A DNA stretch of 8,552 bases from Bacillota bacterium (GCA_023397245.1 JAEWUH010000098.1:1-8552), one strand, 5' to 3'; shown: positions 1-6,131, numbered from the stretch's first letter. Program-made: numbers and translations. Notes: generated from the sequence alone by a model not told the origin.

Positions 1-64
1 GCTGCATATTTTGGGGTATTCCTATAAAATTGATAAATACAGTAGGATTAAATGGAATTTATCC

Positions 65-93
65 TTTTCAACATCGGATTATTTTGTTATAAT
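65..93 (+). promoter_or_regulatory. Probable sigma-A promoter of the metF-metH operon
   Basis: A -35-like TTTTCA (65-70) lies exactly 17 nt before a perfect TATAAT (88-93). Transcription would start near 100, leaving a leader of only about 40 nt before the metF start codon at 142. That is too short for a SAM or cobalamin riboswitch. Bases 1-64 upstream hold no other feature I can support. The promoter also argues against translation from the ATG at 52, which would lie upstream of the transcript. Confidence 0.7.
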
Positions 94-100
94 AATCCGA
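74..100. promoter_or_regulatory. Perfect palindrome over the metF -10 box; candidate operator
   Basis: TCGGATTATT (74-83) and AATAATCCGA (91-100) are exact reverse complements separated by the 7-nt TTGTTAT. The right arm contains most of the -10 hexamer (88-93), so a bound dimer would block RNA polymerase. It is not followed by a T-tract on either strand and lies upstream of the predicted transcription start, so a terminator or RNA hairpin role is unlikely. I do not recognise the regulator. Confidence 0.6.
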
Positions 101-126
101 AAAAGAGCATGCCGTGCGGCAGGAAC

Positions 127-132
127 AAAGGA
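127..132 (+). promoter_or_regulatory. Ribosome binding site that fixes the metF start
   Basis: AAAGGA ends 9 nt before the ATG at 142, while the in-frame ATG at 52 has no comparable site. This supports 142 as the start, with a 287-residue product. Confidence 0.75.
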
Positions 133-141
133 CGGGTTATT

Positions 142-1005
142 ATGAAAATCAGCCAACTCTTAAACAGCGGCAGGGTTACGTTTTCCTGCGAGCTGTTTCC
201 GCCCAAGCAGGGTGCGGGCCTTGAACAGGTGCAGACGGTGGTGCGCGATATTTCCGCGCTCAAACCGGATTTTATGAGCGTGACCTACGGTGCCGGAGGC
301 AGTACCTCAAAAAACACCGTGCAGATTGCGGCCGACGTGCAAAAGCACGGAGTCCCCGCCCTTGCGCACCTGACCTGCGTTTCTTCCACAAAAGAGCAGG
401 TGGCCGAGAGTCTGCGGGAATTGAAAGACAGCGGTATTGAGAATATTCTGGCACTGCGCGGCGATATCCCCCGGAATTCGGATTTCCCCTCCCCCGCCCA
501 TTACCGGTACGCCAGCGAGTTGATTAAAGACATCCGCGCACAGGGCGATTTCTGCATCGGGGCGGCCTGCTACCCGGAAGGGCACGTGGAATGCGAGCAC
601 AAGGAAGACGATATCGACTACTTAAAGCAGAAGGCGGACAGCGGCTGTGACTTTCTGACCACCCAGATGTTTTTTGATAATAACATCCTTTACAATTTTT
701 TGTTCCGAATTATGGCAAAAGGCATCCATATCCCCGTTGTGGCCGGAATTATGCCGGTAACAAACGCAGGACAGATCAAACGGATTGTTTCGCTCTCCGG
801 CACGGCGCTGCCGCCGCGCTTTAAAGCGATTGCGGACAAATTTGCCGACAATCCCGCGGCGATGAACCAGGCCGGCATCGCCTACGCGACGGAACAGATC
901 ATCGACTTGATTTCCAACGGCGTAAAAGCCATTCATCTGTATACCATGAACAAACCGGAGATCGCCGCAAAAATCATGGACAACCTCTCGGAGATCATAC
1001 GGTGA
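142..1005 (+). CDS. metF: Methylenetetrahydrofolate reductase (MetF)
   Basis: Cytosolic FAD enzyme that reduces 5,10-methylene-THF to 5-methyl-THF, the methyl donor for MetH. The 287-residue product matches the short bacterial MetF type (E. coli MetF is 296). Visible family motifs are CELFPP with the probable catalytic Glu17, VTYGAGGS (47-54), LRGD with Asp108 for the flavin, CYPEGH (143-148), QMFFDN with Gln175 and Phe177, and HLYTMN (265-270). The start at 142 is chosen over an in-frame ATG at 52 because of the AAAGGA site and the promoter between the two. The stop overlaps the start of the next gene, so translation is probably coupled. Clostridial MetF proteins sometimes work with a MetV partner, and no metV is in this window. 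I am very sure of the family; the electron donor cannot be told from sequence. Confidence 0.97.
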   Translation: MKISQLLNSGRVTFSCELFPPKQGAGLEQVQTVVRDISALKPDFMSVTYGAGGSTSKNTVQIAADVQKHGVPALAHLTCVSSTKEQVAESLRELKDSGIENILALRGDIPRNSDFPSPAHYRYASELIKDIRAQGDFCIGAACYPEGHVECEHKEDDIDYLKQKADSGCDFLTTQMFFDNNILYNFLFRIMAKGIHIPVVAGIMPVTNAGQIKRIVSLSGTALPPRFKAIADKFADNPAAMNQAGIAYATEQIIDLISNGVKAIHLYTMNKPEIAAKIMDNLSEIIR

Positions 1006-1646
1006 TGAATGTTGACCGAAGCGAGGTACTGCGTTACCTCGGATATCACGGAAAGCCTGCCGGCCGGGAGGTTCTGGAGCAGGTGGAAGCCTGCCTTGCG
1101 GAACTGGACGGCACCGTTTCTCCGCGCAGCGTAAGCCGGATTTTCCCTGTCACGTTCCGGGAGCGGGGCGTTTCGATCGGCGGCCTTGAAATACAGAGCA
1201 ATGACCTGCGCAGGCACATCTCCGGCTGCGGGGAAGCGATCCTTTTTGCCGCAACGCTCGGCGCGCAGACAGATCTTCTTATGCTGCGGTATTCAAAGAC
1301 GGATATGACCCGCGCGGTGATTCTGCAGGCGTGCGCCGCAGCGCTGACGGAAAGCTACTGCGACGAATGCGGGCTGCAAATGGCGGCGGAAGCGGCAAAG
1401 CGGGGACTTTATTTAAGGCCGCGCTTCAGCCCGGGATACGGGGATTTTTCCATTTCGCATCAGGCGGATTTTTTAAATATTCTTGACTGCCCGAAAAGAA
1501 TCGGCCTGACCATGACGGACAGCTCCATGCTGGTTCCGTCAAAGTCGGTTACGGCCGTCATCGGGCTGACCGACCGGGAGCAAAGCTGCCACATCGCAAA
1601 GTGTATGGAATGCAAAGCGACGGACTGTCCGTTCAGAAAGGGATAA
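1005..1646 (+). CDS. Stand-alone MetH activation subunit (cobalamin reactivation), with cysteine-rich tail
   Basis: 213 residues resembling the C-terminal SAM-binding activation domain of cobalamin-dependent methionine synthase, encoded as its own gene. In E. coli MetH this domain holds SAM while inactive cob(II)alamin is reduced and remethylated. The SAM-binding signature is RPRFSPGYGD (138-147), and SSMLVPSKS (173-181) resembles the later conserved segment of the domain. The metH next door lacks this domain, so the pair together equals full MetH, as in Thermotoga maritima (TM0269/TM0268). The product also ends in C195-x4-C200-x2-C203-x4-C208, plus C119-x2-C122 inside; E. coli MetH has no such tail. 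The start is ATG 1005 in a TGATG overlap with metF; GTG at 1002 would add one residue and is equally possible (GGAG at 990-993). The gap to metH is 3 nt. Confidence 0.9.
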   Translation: MNVDRSEVLRYLGYHGKPAGREVLEQVEACLAELDGTVSPRSVSRIFPVTFRERGVSIGGLEIQSNDLRRHISGCGEAILFAATLGAQTDLLMLRYSKTDMTRAVILQACAAALTESYCDECGLQMAAEAAKRGLYLRPRFSPGYGDFSISHQADFLNILDCPKRIGLTMTDSSMLVPSKSVTAVIGLTDREQSCHIAKCMECKATDCPFRKG

Positions 1647-1649
1647 CTC

Positions 1650-4022
1650 ATGAATATTTTAAACGACCTCGGCAAACGTCTCCTCTTCTTTGACGGCGCA
1701 ATGGGTACTATGCTGCAGGAAAACGGTCTTGCCGCCGGCGAACTGCCCGAGCTCTGGAACCTGACGCATCCGCGCGTCATTACGGATATCCACCGGCAGT
1801 ATCTGGACGCGGGGGCGGATATCCTTATTACGAACACCTTTGGCGCAAACGGCGCGAAGCTGCGCGGCTGCGAATATACGGTGGAGGAAATCGTCACCGC
1901 GGCCGTAAAGCTGGCAAAGGAAGCCGTGGGGGACGGCCCGCAGCTTGTGGCAATGGATATCGGCCCCACCGGAAAGCTGATGAAGCCGCTGGGCGACCTC
2001 GGCTTTGAACAGGCCTACGACATTTTTAAGGAAATGGCCGCCGCCGGCGAAAAGGCCGGCGCGGATATGATTTTGATCGAAACGCTGAGCGACACCTATG
2101 AGTGCAAGGCAGCGGTTCTGGCGGCAAAGGAAAACACCTCTCTGCCCGTATTTGTCACGATGATTTTTGACGAAAAGGGAAAGCTCCTGACCAGCGGGGA
2201 TATTCCCGCCATGGTCGCCCTGCTGGAGGGCCTTGGGGTAGACGGCCTGGGCTTTAACTGCGGCCTCGGCCCCGCCCAGATGCTGAAGCTTCTCCCCCAG
2301 CTGACGGAATGCTGCTCCATCCCGGTAATCGTAAACCCGAACGCCGGGCTGCCCCGGAACGTGAACGGCGAAACGGTTTTTGAAGTGCACCCGGAAGAGT
2401 TCGCCCAAGCAATGGAAAAAGTCGCAAACGGCGGCGCGTGGATGATCGGCGGCTGCTGCGGAACCACGCCCAGGCATATTGCGGCCATGACCGCCCGCTG
2501 CCGGCAGATTGCGCCCCTCCCGCTGAAACGCAAGGAGATTACGGTGGTTTCCTCTTACGCAAAGGCCGTCGTGTTCGGCGAAAAGCCGGTTCTCATCGGC
2601 GAACGCATCAACCCGACCGGGAAATCCCGGCTGAAGCAGGCGCTGCGCGAAAACGATATGGACTATATCCTGCGCGAAGGGATCACCCAGCAGCAGAACG
2701 GCGCGGATATTCTGGACGTAAACGTCGGCCTTCCGGAAATCGACGAGACGGCAATGATGTGCCGCGCGGTAACCGAGCTTCAGGGGGTAATCAATCTTCC
2801 GCTGCAGATCGACACCTCCAGTCCCGGGGCGATGGAAAGCGCCATGCGGCTGTATAACGGCAAGCCGCTCATCAATTCGGTAAACGGCAAGGAAGAATCC
2901 ATGCGCGCGATTTTCCCGCTGGTGAAAAAGTACGGCGGCGCGGTCATCGCGCTTACGCTGGATGAAAGCGGGATTCCGGAAACCGCCGAGGGACGCTTTG
3001 CCATTGCGGAAAAGATCGTCGCGCGGGCGGCGGAATACGGCATCGATAAAAAAGACATCATTGTGGACACGCTGGCTATGACGATCAGCGCGGGGCAGGA
3101 AAACGCGGCGGTAACCTTAAAGGCGCTCCGCATGATTCGGGAACAGCTGGGCGTACACACCTCGCTCGGCGTTTCCAATATTTCGTTCGGCCTGCCGCAG
3201 CGCGAAAACATCAACGCGGCATTCTTTACCATGGCGCTGCAGAGCGGCCTGAGCGCCGCCATCGTCAACCCGAATTCGCAGGCGATGATGAACGCCTATT
3301 ACGCCTACTGCGCACTGAGCGGCTGCGACGCAAAATGCATGGATTATATTGCGAAATATTCCGCGCAGAAAACAGAGGCGGCTCCGGTATCGGAGGAGCT
3401 TTCCCTGCATTCCTCCATTGTAAAGGGTCTGAAGGACAGCGCGCGCTCCGCGGCGGAAAAGCTTCTTGGCGATACGCCGCCGCTGGAGATTATCGACAGC
3501 CAGCTGATTCCCGCGCTGGACGCGGTAGGGCGCGGCTTTGAACGCGGCACCCTGTTCCTGCCCCAGCTGCTGATGAGCGCCGAAGCGGCAAAAGCCGCGT
3601 TTGAAGCAATTCGCGGCAGTATTTCGGGTTCGGACGGACAGATGAAAAAAGAAAAGATCATCCTGGCGACCGTGAAGGGCGATATCCACGATATCGGCAA
3701 AAACATCGTGAAGGTGCTGCTCGAAAACTACGGCTATGACGTGATCGATCTGGGGAAGGATGTTCCTCCCGAGGCAATCGCGGCCGAAGCGGTAAAAAAC
3801 AAAGTGAAGCTGGTAGGGCTGAGCGCGCTGATGACGACCACGGTCGCCAGCATGGAAGAAACCATCCGGCTGCTCCGGCAAAACGCGCCGGACTGCAAGG
3901 CCATGGTGGGCGGCGCGGTGCTTACGCCCGAATACGCGGAAATGATTCATGCGGACATTTATTCCAAGGACGCAATGGGCGCGGTTCGCTACGCGAATGT
4001 GCTCTTTAACCATAACAGTTAA
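1650..4022 (+). CDS. metH: Cobalamin-dependent methionine synthase lacking the activation domain
   Basis: Transfers the methyl group of 5-methyl-THF through methylcobalamin to homocysteine, giving methionine and THF in the cytosol. The 790 residues divide into a homocysteine S-methyltransferase barrel (about 1-290) with zinc ligands Cys204 (GFNCG) and Cys269/Cys270 (GGCCGTTP), and a pterin-binding barrel (about 310-570; GERINPTG at 317-324, DILDVNVG at 353-360, LGVSNISFGLP at 506-516). After a linker near 571-585 come the helical cap (about 586-655) and a Rossmann cobalamin domain (about 668-790). GDIHDIGKN (677-685) carries His680, the lower cobalt ligand, with partners Asp678 and Ser725. 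The chain ends right after the cobalamin domain, whereas E. coli MetH runs to about 1227 residues. The missing activation domain is the gene just upstream. AAAGGGA (1637-1643) serves as ribosome binding site. Confidence 0.97.
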   Translation: MNILNDLGKRLLFFDGAMGTMLQENGLAAGELPELWNLTHPRVITDIHRQYLDAGADILITNTFGANGAKLRGCEYTVEEIVTAAVKLAKEAVGDGPQLVAMDIGPTGKLMKPLGDLGFEQAYDIFKEMAAAGEKAGADMILIETLSDTYECKAAVLAAKENTSLPVFVTMIFDEKGKLLTSGDIPAMVALLEGLGVDGLGFNCGLGPAQMLKLLPQLTECCSIPVIVNPNAGLPRNVNGETVFEVHPEEFAQAMEKVANGGAWMIGGCCGTTPRHIAAMTARCRQIAPLPLKRKEITVVSSYAKAVVFGEKPVLIGERINPTGKSRLKQALRENDMDYILREGITQQQNGADILDVNVGLPEIDETAMMCRAVTELQGVINLPLQIDTSSPGAMESAMRLYNGKPLINSVNGKEESMRAIFPLVKKYGGAVIALTLDESGIPETAEGRFAIAEKIVARAAEYGIDKKDIIVDTLAMTISAGQENAAVTLKALRMIREQLGVHTSLGVSNISFGLPQRENINAAFFTMALQSGLSAAIVNPNSQAMMNAYYAYCALSGCDAKCMDYIAKYSAQKTEAAPVSEELSLHSSIVKGLKDSARSAAEKLLGDTPPLEIIDSQLIPALDAVGRGFERGTLFLPQLLMSAEAAKAAFEAIRGSISGSDGQMKKEKIILATVKGDIHDIGKNIVKVLLENYGYDVIDLGKDVPPEAIAAEAVKNKVKLVGLSALMTTTVASMEETIRLLRQNAPDCKAMVGGAVLTPEYAEMIHADIYSKDAMGAVRYANVLFNHNS

Positions 4023-4036
4023 AACGAAGGATTGAA

Positions 4037-4043
4037 AAAGGGG
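4037..4043 (+). promoter_or_regulatory. Ribosome binding site that fixes the start of the FMN enzyme
   Basis: AAAGGGG sits 9 nt before ATG 4053. An in-frame TTG at 4032 would have its only AAGG motif about 1 nt away, too close to work, so 4053 is the better start. The 30 nt between metH and this gene hold no hairpin or promoter that I can see. Confidence 0.7.
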
Positions 4044-4052
4044 CGATTTATC

Positions 4053-5075
4053 ATGACATATGAGGAAATTTTAACGGAAGCAAGAAAAAATATGGCTCCG
4101 AAATGCCGCGTTTGCAAGGAATGCAACGGGCAGGCCTGCCGCGGAGAAATTCCGGGGGTAGGCGGCAAGGGAACGGGGAATTCCTTTGTTTCCAACTACG
4201 CGTTTTTATCTCGGATAAAAATCAACATGGATACCATTTATGAAAACAAAGGGCAGGATTCCTCCGTCTCCCTTTTTGGAAGAACCTTTGCCGCCCCCGT
4301 ATTTGCCGCCCCGATCAGCGGGCTGGGAAACAACTACAACGGGTATCTTACGGAAAAGACTTACGCCGAAGCGCTTGTGGCGGGCTGCGAAAAAGCCGGA
4401 TGCGCGGCGTTTACGGGAGACGGGGCGCCGGACAATTACTTTGTCGACCCGCTGGATTCGGTCAAAGCCGCCAAGGGTGCGGCTGTGCCGACCATCAAAC
4501 CGTGGGCTGCGGAAACCGTATTCCGGAAAATGGAGCTTGCCGTTCAGGCAAACGCAATGGCAATCGCGATGGACATTGACGCCGCGGGACTTCCGCTGCT
4601 GGCCGCCGCCGGAAAGCCGGTCTGCTCCAAGAGTGTAGAGGAGCTGGCGGAAATCGTCTCCCGCTGTCCCGTACCGTTCCTGCTCAAGGGCATTATGACA
4701 GCCGCAGGCGCGGAAAAGGCCGCGCAAAGCGGCGCTTACGGCATCGTCGTTTCCAACCACGGCGGCAGGGTGATCGACAATACGCCCGCAACCGCGGAGG
4801 TTTTGCCGGAAATCCGCGCGGTGCTGGGAAACAAACTGAAGCTATTCGTGGACGGCGGCATCCGCACGGGCTACGACGTGTTTAAGGCGCTGGCGCTGGG
4901 CGCGGACGCGGTGCTCATCGGCAGGCCGTATGTGGTGGCTGCCTGCGGCGGCGGAGAGGAAGGCGTTGCGGTTTACACGAAGAAGATCATTTCCGAGCTG
5001 CAGGACGCAATGAAGATGACCGGCTGCGCCTCCTTAAAGGATATTACGCCGGATAAAGTAAGAATTGAGAGATAA
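4053..5075 (+). CDS. FMN-dependent alpha-hydroxy-acid dehydrogenase-like protein with N-terminal Cys4 cluster
   Basis: 340-residue TIM-barrel flavoprotein of the lactate/glycolate oxidase superfamily. Motifs: PVFAAPISG (82-90) for FMN, Lys212 in LLKGIMTA, the catalytic-type His236 and Arg239 in SNHGGR, FVDGGIRTG (265-273), and phosphate-binding IGRP (289-292). Two things are odd. The N-terminus carries C18-x2-C21-x2-C24-x4-C29, followed by a GVGGKGTG segment, which could hold an Fe-S cluster or a metal. The stretch after strand 4 (DIDAAGL, 174-180) is much shorter than in glycolate oxidase, and the substrate-binding Arg and second Tyr of that family are not evident by eye. The substrate is therefore unknown and may not be lactate. 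It is the last gene of the methionine operon, 30 nt after metH and 5 nt before the terminator hairpin, so a role in one-carbon or cobalamin redox chemistry is possible but unproven. Confidence 0.85.
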   Translation: MTYEEILTEARKNMAPKCRVCKECNGQACRGEIPGVGGKGTGNSFVSNYAFLSRIKINMDTIYENKGQDSSVSLFGRTFAAPVFAAPISGLGNNYNGYLTEKTYAEALVAGCEKAGCAAFTGDGAPDNYFVDPLDSVKAAKGAAVPTIKPWAAETVFRKMELAVQANAMAIAMDIDAAGLPLLAAAGKPVCSKSVEELAEIVSRCPVPFLLKGIMTAAGAEKAAQSGAYGIVVSNHGGRVIDNTPATAEVLPEIRAVLGNKLKLFVDGGIRTGYDVFKALALGADAVLIGRPYVVAACGGGEEGVAVYTKKIISELQDAMKMTGCASLKDITPDKVRIER

Positions 5076-5080
5076 AGAAA

Positions 5081-5113
5081 CCGGGCCGCTGTGTACGATA
5101 CACTGCGGCCCGG
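5081..5113. terminator. Bidirectional terminator between the methionine operon and trxA
   Basis: CCGGGCCGC (5081-5089) pairs with GCGGCCCGG (5105-5113). Inside, GTGTA (5091-5095) pairs with TACAC (5099-5103) around a CGA loop, with one T/T mismatch between the stems: 14 base pairs in all. On the - strand the hairpin is followed by TTTCTTT, fitting trxA. On the + strand it is followed only by CTCTTCT, a weaker tract. It lies between convergent genes and starts 5 nt after the FMN enzyme stop. Confidence 0.85.
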
Positions 5114-5141
5114 CTCTTCTATCAGGAGAACAAATCGCATG

Positions 5142-5453
5142 TTATTCAAGCATGGAGAGAATATCTGCCTTGCTGCGCACGCCGACGGAGGTTTTCGCAG
5201 CGGCGCCGCCCTTGAAGACGATCAGCGTGGGAATGCTCATTACATTGAACTGCGCGGCCAGCTCGGGCTGCTCGTCAACATTGATTTTTCCTACCTTATA
5301 TTTTCCGGCGGACTCTTCCGCAATTTCATCCACAACCGGAGAAACCATGCGGCAGGGGCCGCACCAGGAAGCCCAGAAATCCACCAGAACCGGTTTTTCT
5401 GAATTTATAACCTCATTTTGAAAATTATCATTTGTGATTGTTACGACCGACAT
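5142..5453 (-). CDS. trxA: Thioredoxin
   Basis: 103-residue cytosolic dithiol oxidoreductase that reduces protein disulfides, normally recharged by thioredoxin reductase, which is not in this window. It has the complete fold signature: buried Asp25 in VDFWA, the active site W30-C31-G-P-C34, and the cis-proline Pro75 in MSIPT. Its length matches the standard single-domain thioredoxin (about 105). The start is supported by AAAGGAG (5468-5462) 8 nt upstream. It has its own promoter and is separated from the upstream lipoprotein gene by a terminator, so it looks monocistronic. It converges on the methionine operon and ends at the shared hairpin. Nothing is missing; the C-terminal segment GVRSK replaces the commoner GALPK-type turn. 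Confidence 0.97.
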   Translation of the reverse strand: MSVVTITNDNFQNEVINSEKPVLVDFWASWCGPCRMVSPVVDEIAEESAGKYKVGKINVDEQPELAAQFNVMSIPTLIVFKGGAAAKTSVGVRSKADILSMLE

Positions 5454-5485
5454 TTTGAATACTCCTTTCCTGTTCGATTGATTCT

Positions 5486-5494
5486 ATTATATCA
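5486..5494 (-). promoter_or_regulatory. Extended -10 promoter of trxA
   Basis: Read on the - strand this is TGATATAAT, a TGn-extended perfect TATAAT. The hexamer 17 nt upstream (ACATAC, 5514-5509) is a poor -35, so the extended -10 probably carries the recognition. The leader before the ATG is about 25-30 nt and includes the AAAGGAG site. Confidence 0.7.
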
Positions 5495-5526
5495 CATTTT
5501 TACCGTTTGTATGTGATAACGTCACA
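5490..5526. promoter_or_regulatory. Inverted repeats over the trxA promoter; candidate operator
   Basis: TATCACAT (5490-5497) and ATGTGATA (5511-5518) are perfect 8-bp inverted arms with a 13-nt spacer. The left arm overlaps the extended -10. The second arm also forms TGTGA-TAACG-TCACA with 5522-5526. Three related half-sites on a 37-bp promoter suggest a dimeric regulator. It matches neither the CtsR GGTCAAA repeat nor a full Rex site, and the regulator is unknown. Confidence 0.5.
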
Positions 5527-5555
5527 AAGAAAAAAAGCGGGGATTTCTCCCCGCT
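5527..5555 (-). terminator. Intrinsic terminator of the lipoprotein gene
   Basis: AGCGGGGA (5536-5543) pairs perfectly with TCCCCGCT (5548-5555) around a 4-nt loop. On the - strand it is followed by an almost pure T-tract (TTTTTTTCTTT). It lies about 20 nt after the lipoprotein stop and directly before the trxA promoter region, insulating the two genes. Confidence 0.92.
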
Positions 5556-5563
5556 CCGAATTG

Positions 5564-5576
5564 ACGGCACTGCCGT
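5564..5576. repeat. Short palindrome just after the lipoprotein stop
   Basis: ACGGCA-C-TGCCGT is a perfect 6+1+6 palindrome touching the stop codon of the lipoprotein gene. It can form a 5-bp hairpin with a 3-nt loop ahead of the main terminator. No T-tract follows, so it is probably an auxiliary 3' end structure. Confidence 0.45.
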
Positions 5577-5975
5577 TTAACATTTTGATTTGAACACATC
5601 ATCCCGATCCACCTCGGTGACGGATTTGTCGGGATAATAACACAGGATTTCGCCGTTATCCTTGCTCACGATAACGGAAGGCTCCAGGGAAATTTGACTG
5701 TCTGAAATCAGGAACTGGTAATATTCCTTTCCGTTACAGATTAAATTTTCATCAATCAGATCGATGCGGTATTTACTGTAATCCAGAAGGATGGTATGCT
5801 TCACTGTGTTCAGAGCTTCATCAAGGCTGATATTCTGTACGGATTTTACCGCTTGAACAGGCTGTGAAAGCTTTGCGGTTGCCGCGGTTTTCACTGCAGC
5901 GGCCTGACTGCACGCGGTGAACAGCGCAACAGCCGCCATGAAGCACAGCAAAACCCAAATCCTTATTTTTTTCAT
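5577..5975 (-). CDS. Small predicted lipoprotein of unknown function, PepSY-like
   Basis: 132 residues. The N-terminus is a lipoprotein signal peptide: MKKIR, a hydrophobic stretch (about 6-19), and the lipobox LFTAC with Cys22 as lipidation site (Phe at -3 is less usual but allowed). The mature protein would be anchored on the outer face of the membrane. An Ala/Lys/Gln-rich linker runs from about 23 to 47. The globular part has one helix (SLDEALNTVKHTIL, 50-63) and then strands ending in EYYQFLIS (84-91) and VIVSKDNGEILCYYPD (101-116). That pattern resembles PepSY-type or related secreted domains, but I do not recognise a family with certainty. Three further cysteines (80, 112, 132) could pair. 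The start uses a G-rich site (GGGGGCT, 5987-5981). It is monocistronic and divergent from ldh; the base composition is more AT-rich than its neighbours. Confidence 0.8.
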   Translation of the reverse strand: MKKIRIWVLLCFMAAVALFTACSQAAAVKTAATAKLSQPVQAVKSVQNISLDEALNTVKHTILLDYSKYRIDLIDENLICNGKEYYQFLISDSQISLEPSVIVSKDNGEILCYYPDKSVTEVDRDDVFKSKC

Positions 5976-6007
5976 TGCAAAGCCCCCATTCGTTTTGTTC
6001 TGCTTTT

Positions 6008-6037
6008 ATGATATCCTGGCGGGCGGGTAAATACAAG
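6008..6037 (-). promoter_or_regulatory. Possible promoter of the lipoprotein gene
   Basis: On the - strand, TTGTAT (6037-6032) is followed after 18 nt by TATCAT (6013-6008), five of six matches to the -10 consensus. The position, about 33 nt before the ATG, is sensible. The -35 is only a half match, so this is a moderate call. Confidence 0.5.
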
Positions 6038-6041
6038 AAAA

Positions 6042-6083
6042 GCAACAGAACTGTAAGCGGTTGCTACAAAACTGTAAACGCAG
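6042..6083. repeat. Tandem 21-bp direct repeat between divergent promoters
   Basis: GCAACAGAACTGTAAGCG (6042-6059) and GCTACAAAACTGTAAACG (6063-6080) match at 15 of 18 positions and are offset by exactly 21 bp, two helical turns. The conserved core is AACTGTAA. The array lies between the lipoprotein and ldh promoters, ending about 20 nt before the ldh -35. It looks like a paired activator or repressor site on one DNA face. A 6-bp inverted pair AGCAAC/GTTGCT (6041-6046, 6060-6065) overlaps unit 1. Confidence 0.6.
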
Positions 6084-6102
6084 AAAAAGCAGTTCCGGCA
6101 GG

Positions 6103-6131
6103 TTATCCCGCCGGCCAAATCGTGGTATAAT
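6103..6131 (+). promoter_or_regulatory. Promoter of the ldh-rRNA methyltransferase unit
   Basis: TTATCC (6103-6108) lies 17 nt before a perfect TATAAT (6126-6131), which is preceded by TGG (6123-6125), giving a TGn-extended -10. The start would be near 6138 with a leader of about 34 nt. An imperfect CCGGC/GCCGG pair (6095-6099, 6110-6114) flanks the -35. Confidence 0.7.

Noticed and set aside
74..100. Terminator of an upstream gene
   Set aside because: The palindrome is AT-rich, lacks a T-tract on either side, and coincides with the -10 box.
52..141. 30-residue N-terminal extension of MetF
   Set aside because: The stretch contains the -10 box and operator-like palindrome, has no ribosome binding site at 52, and the added residues do not resemble MetF.
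1..141. SAM or cobalamin riboswitch before metF
   Set aside because: I looked for multi-stem structure and conserved S-box or B12-box blocks and saw none. The predicted leader is only about 40 nt.
3117..4013. Long - strand frame (298 codons) opposite the cobalamin-binding part of metH
   Set aside because: Antisense shadow: His/Arg-rich composition, no motifs, and the + strand protein is unambiguous MetH.
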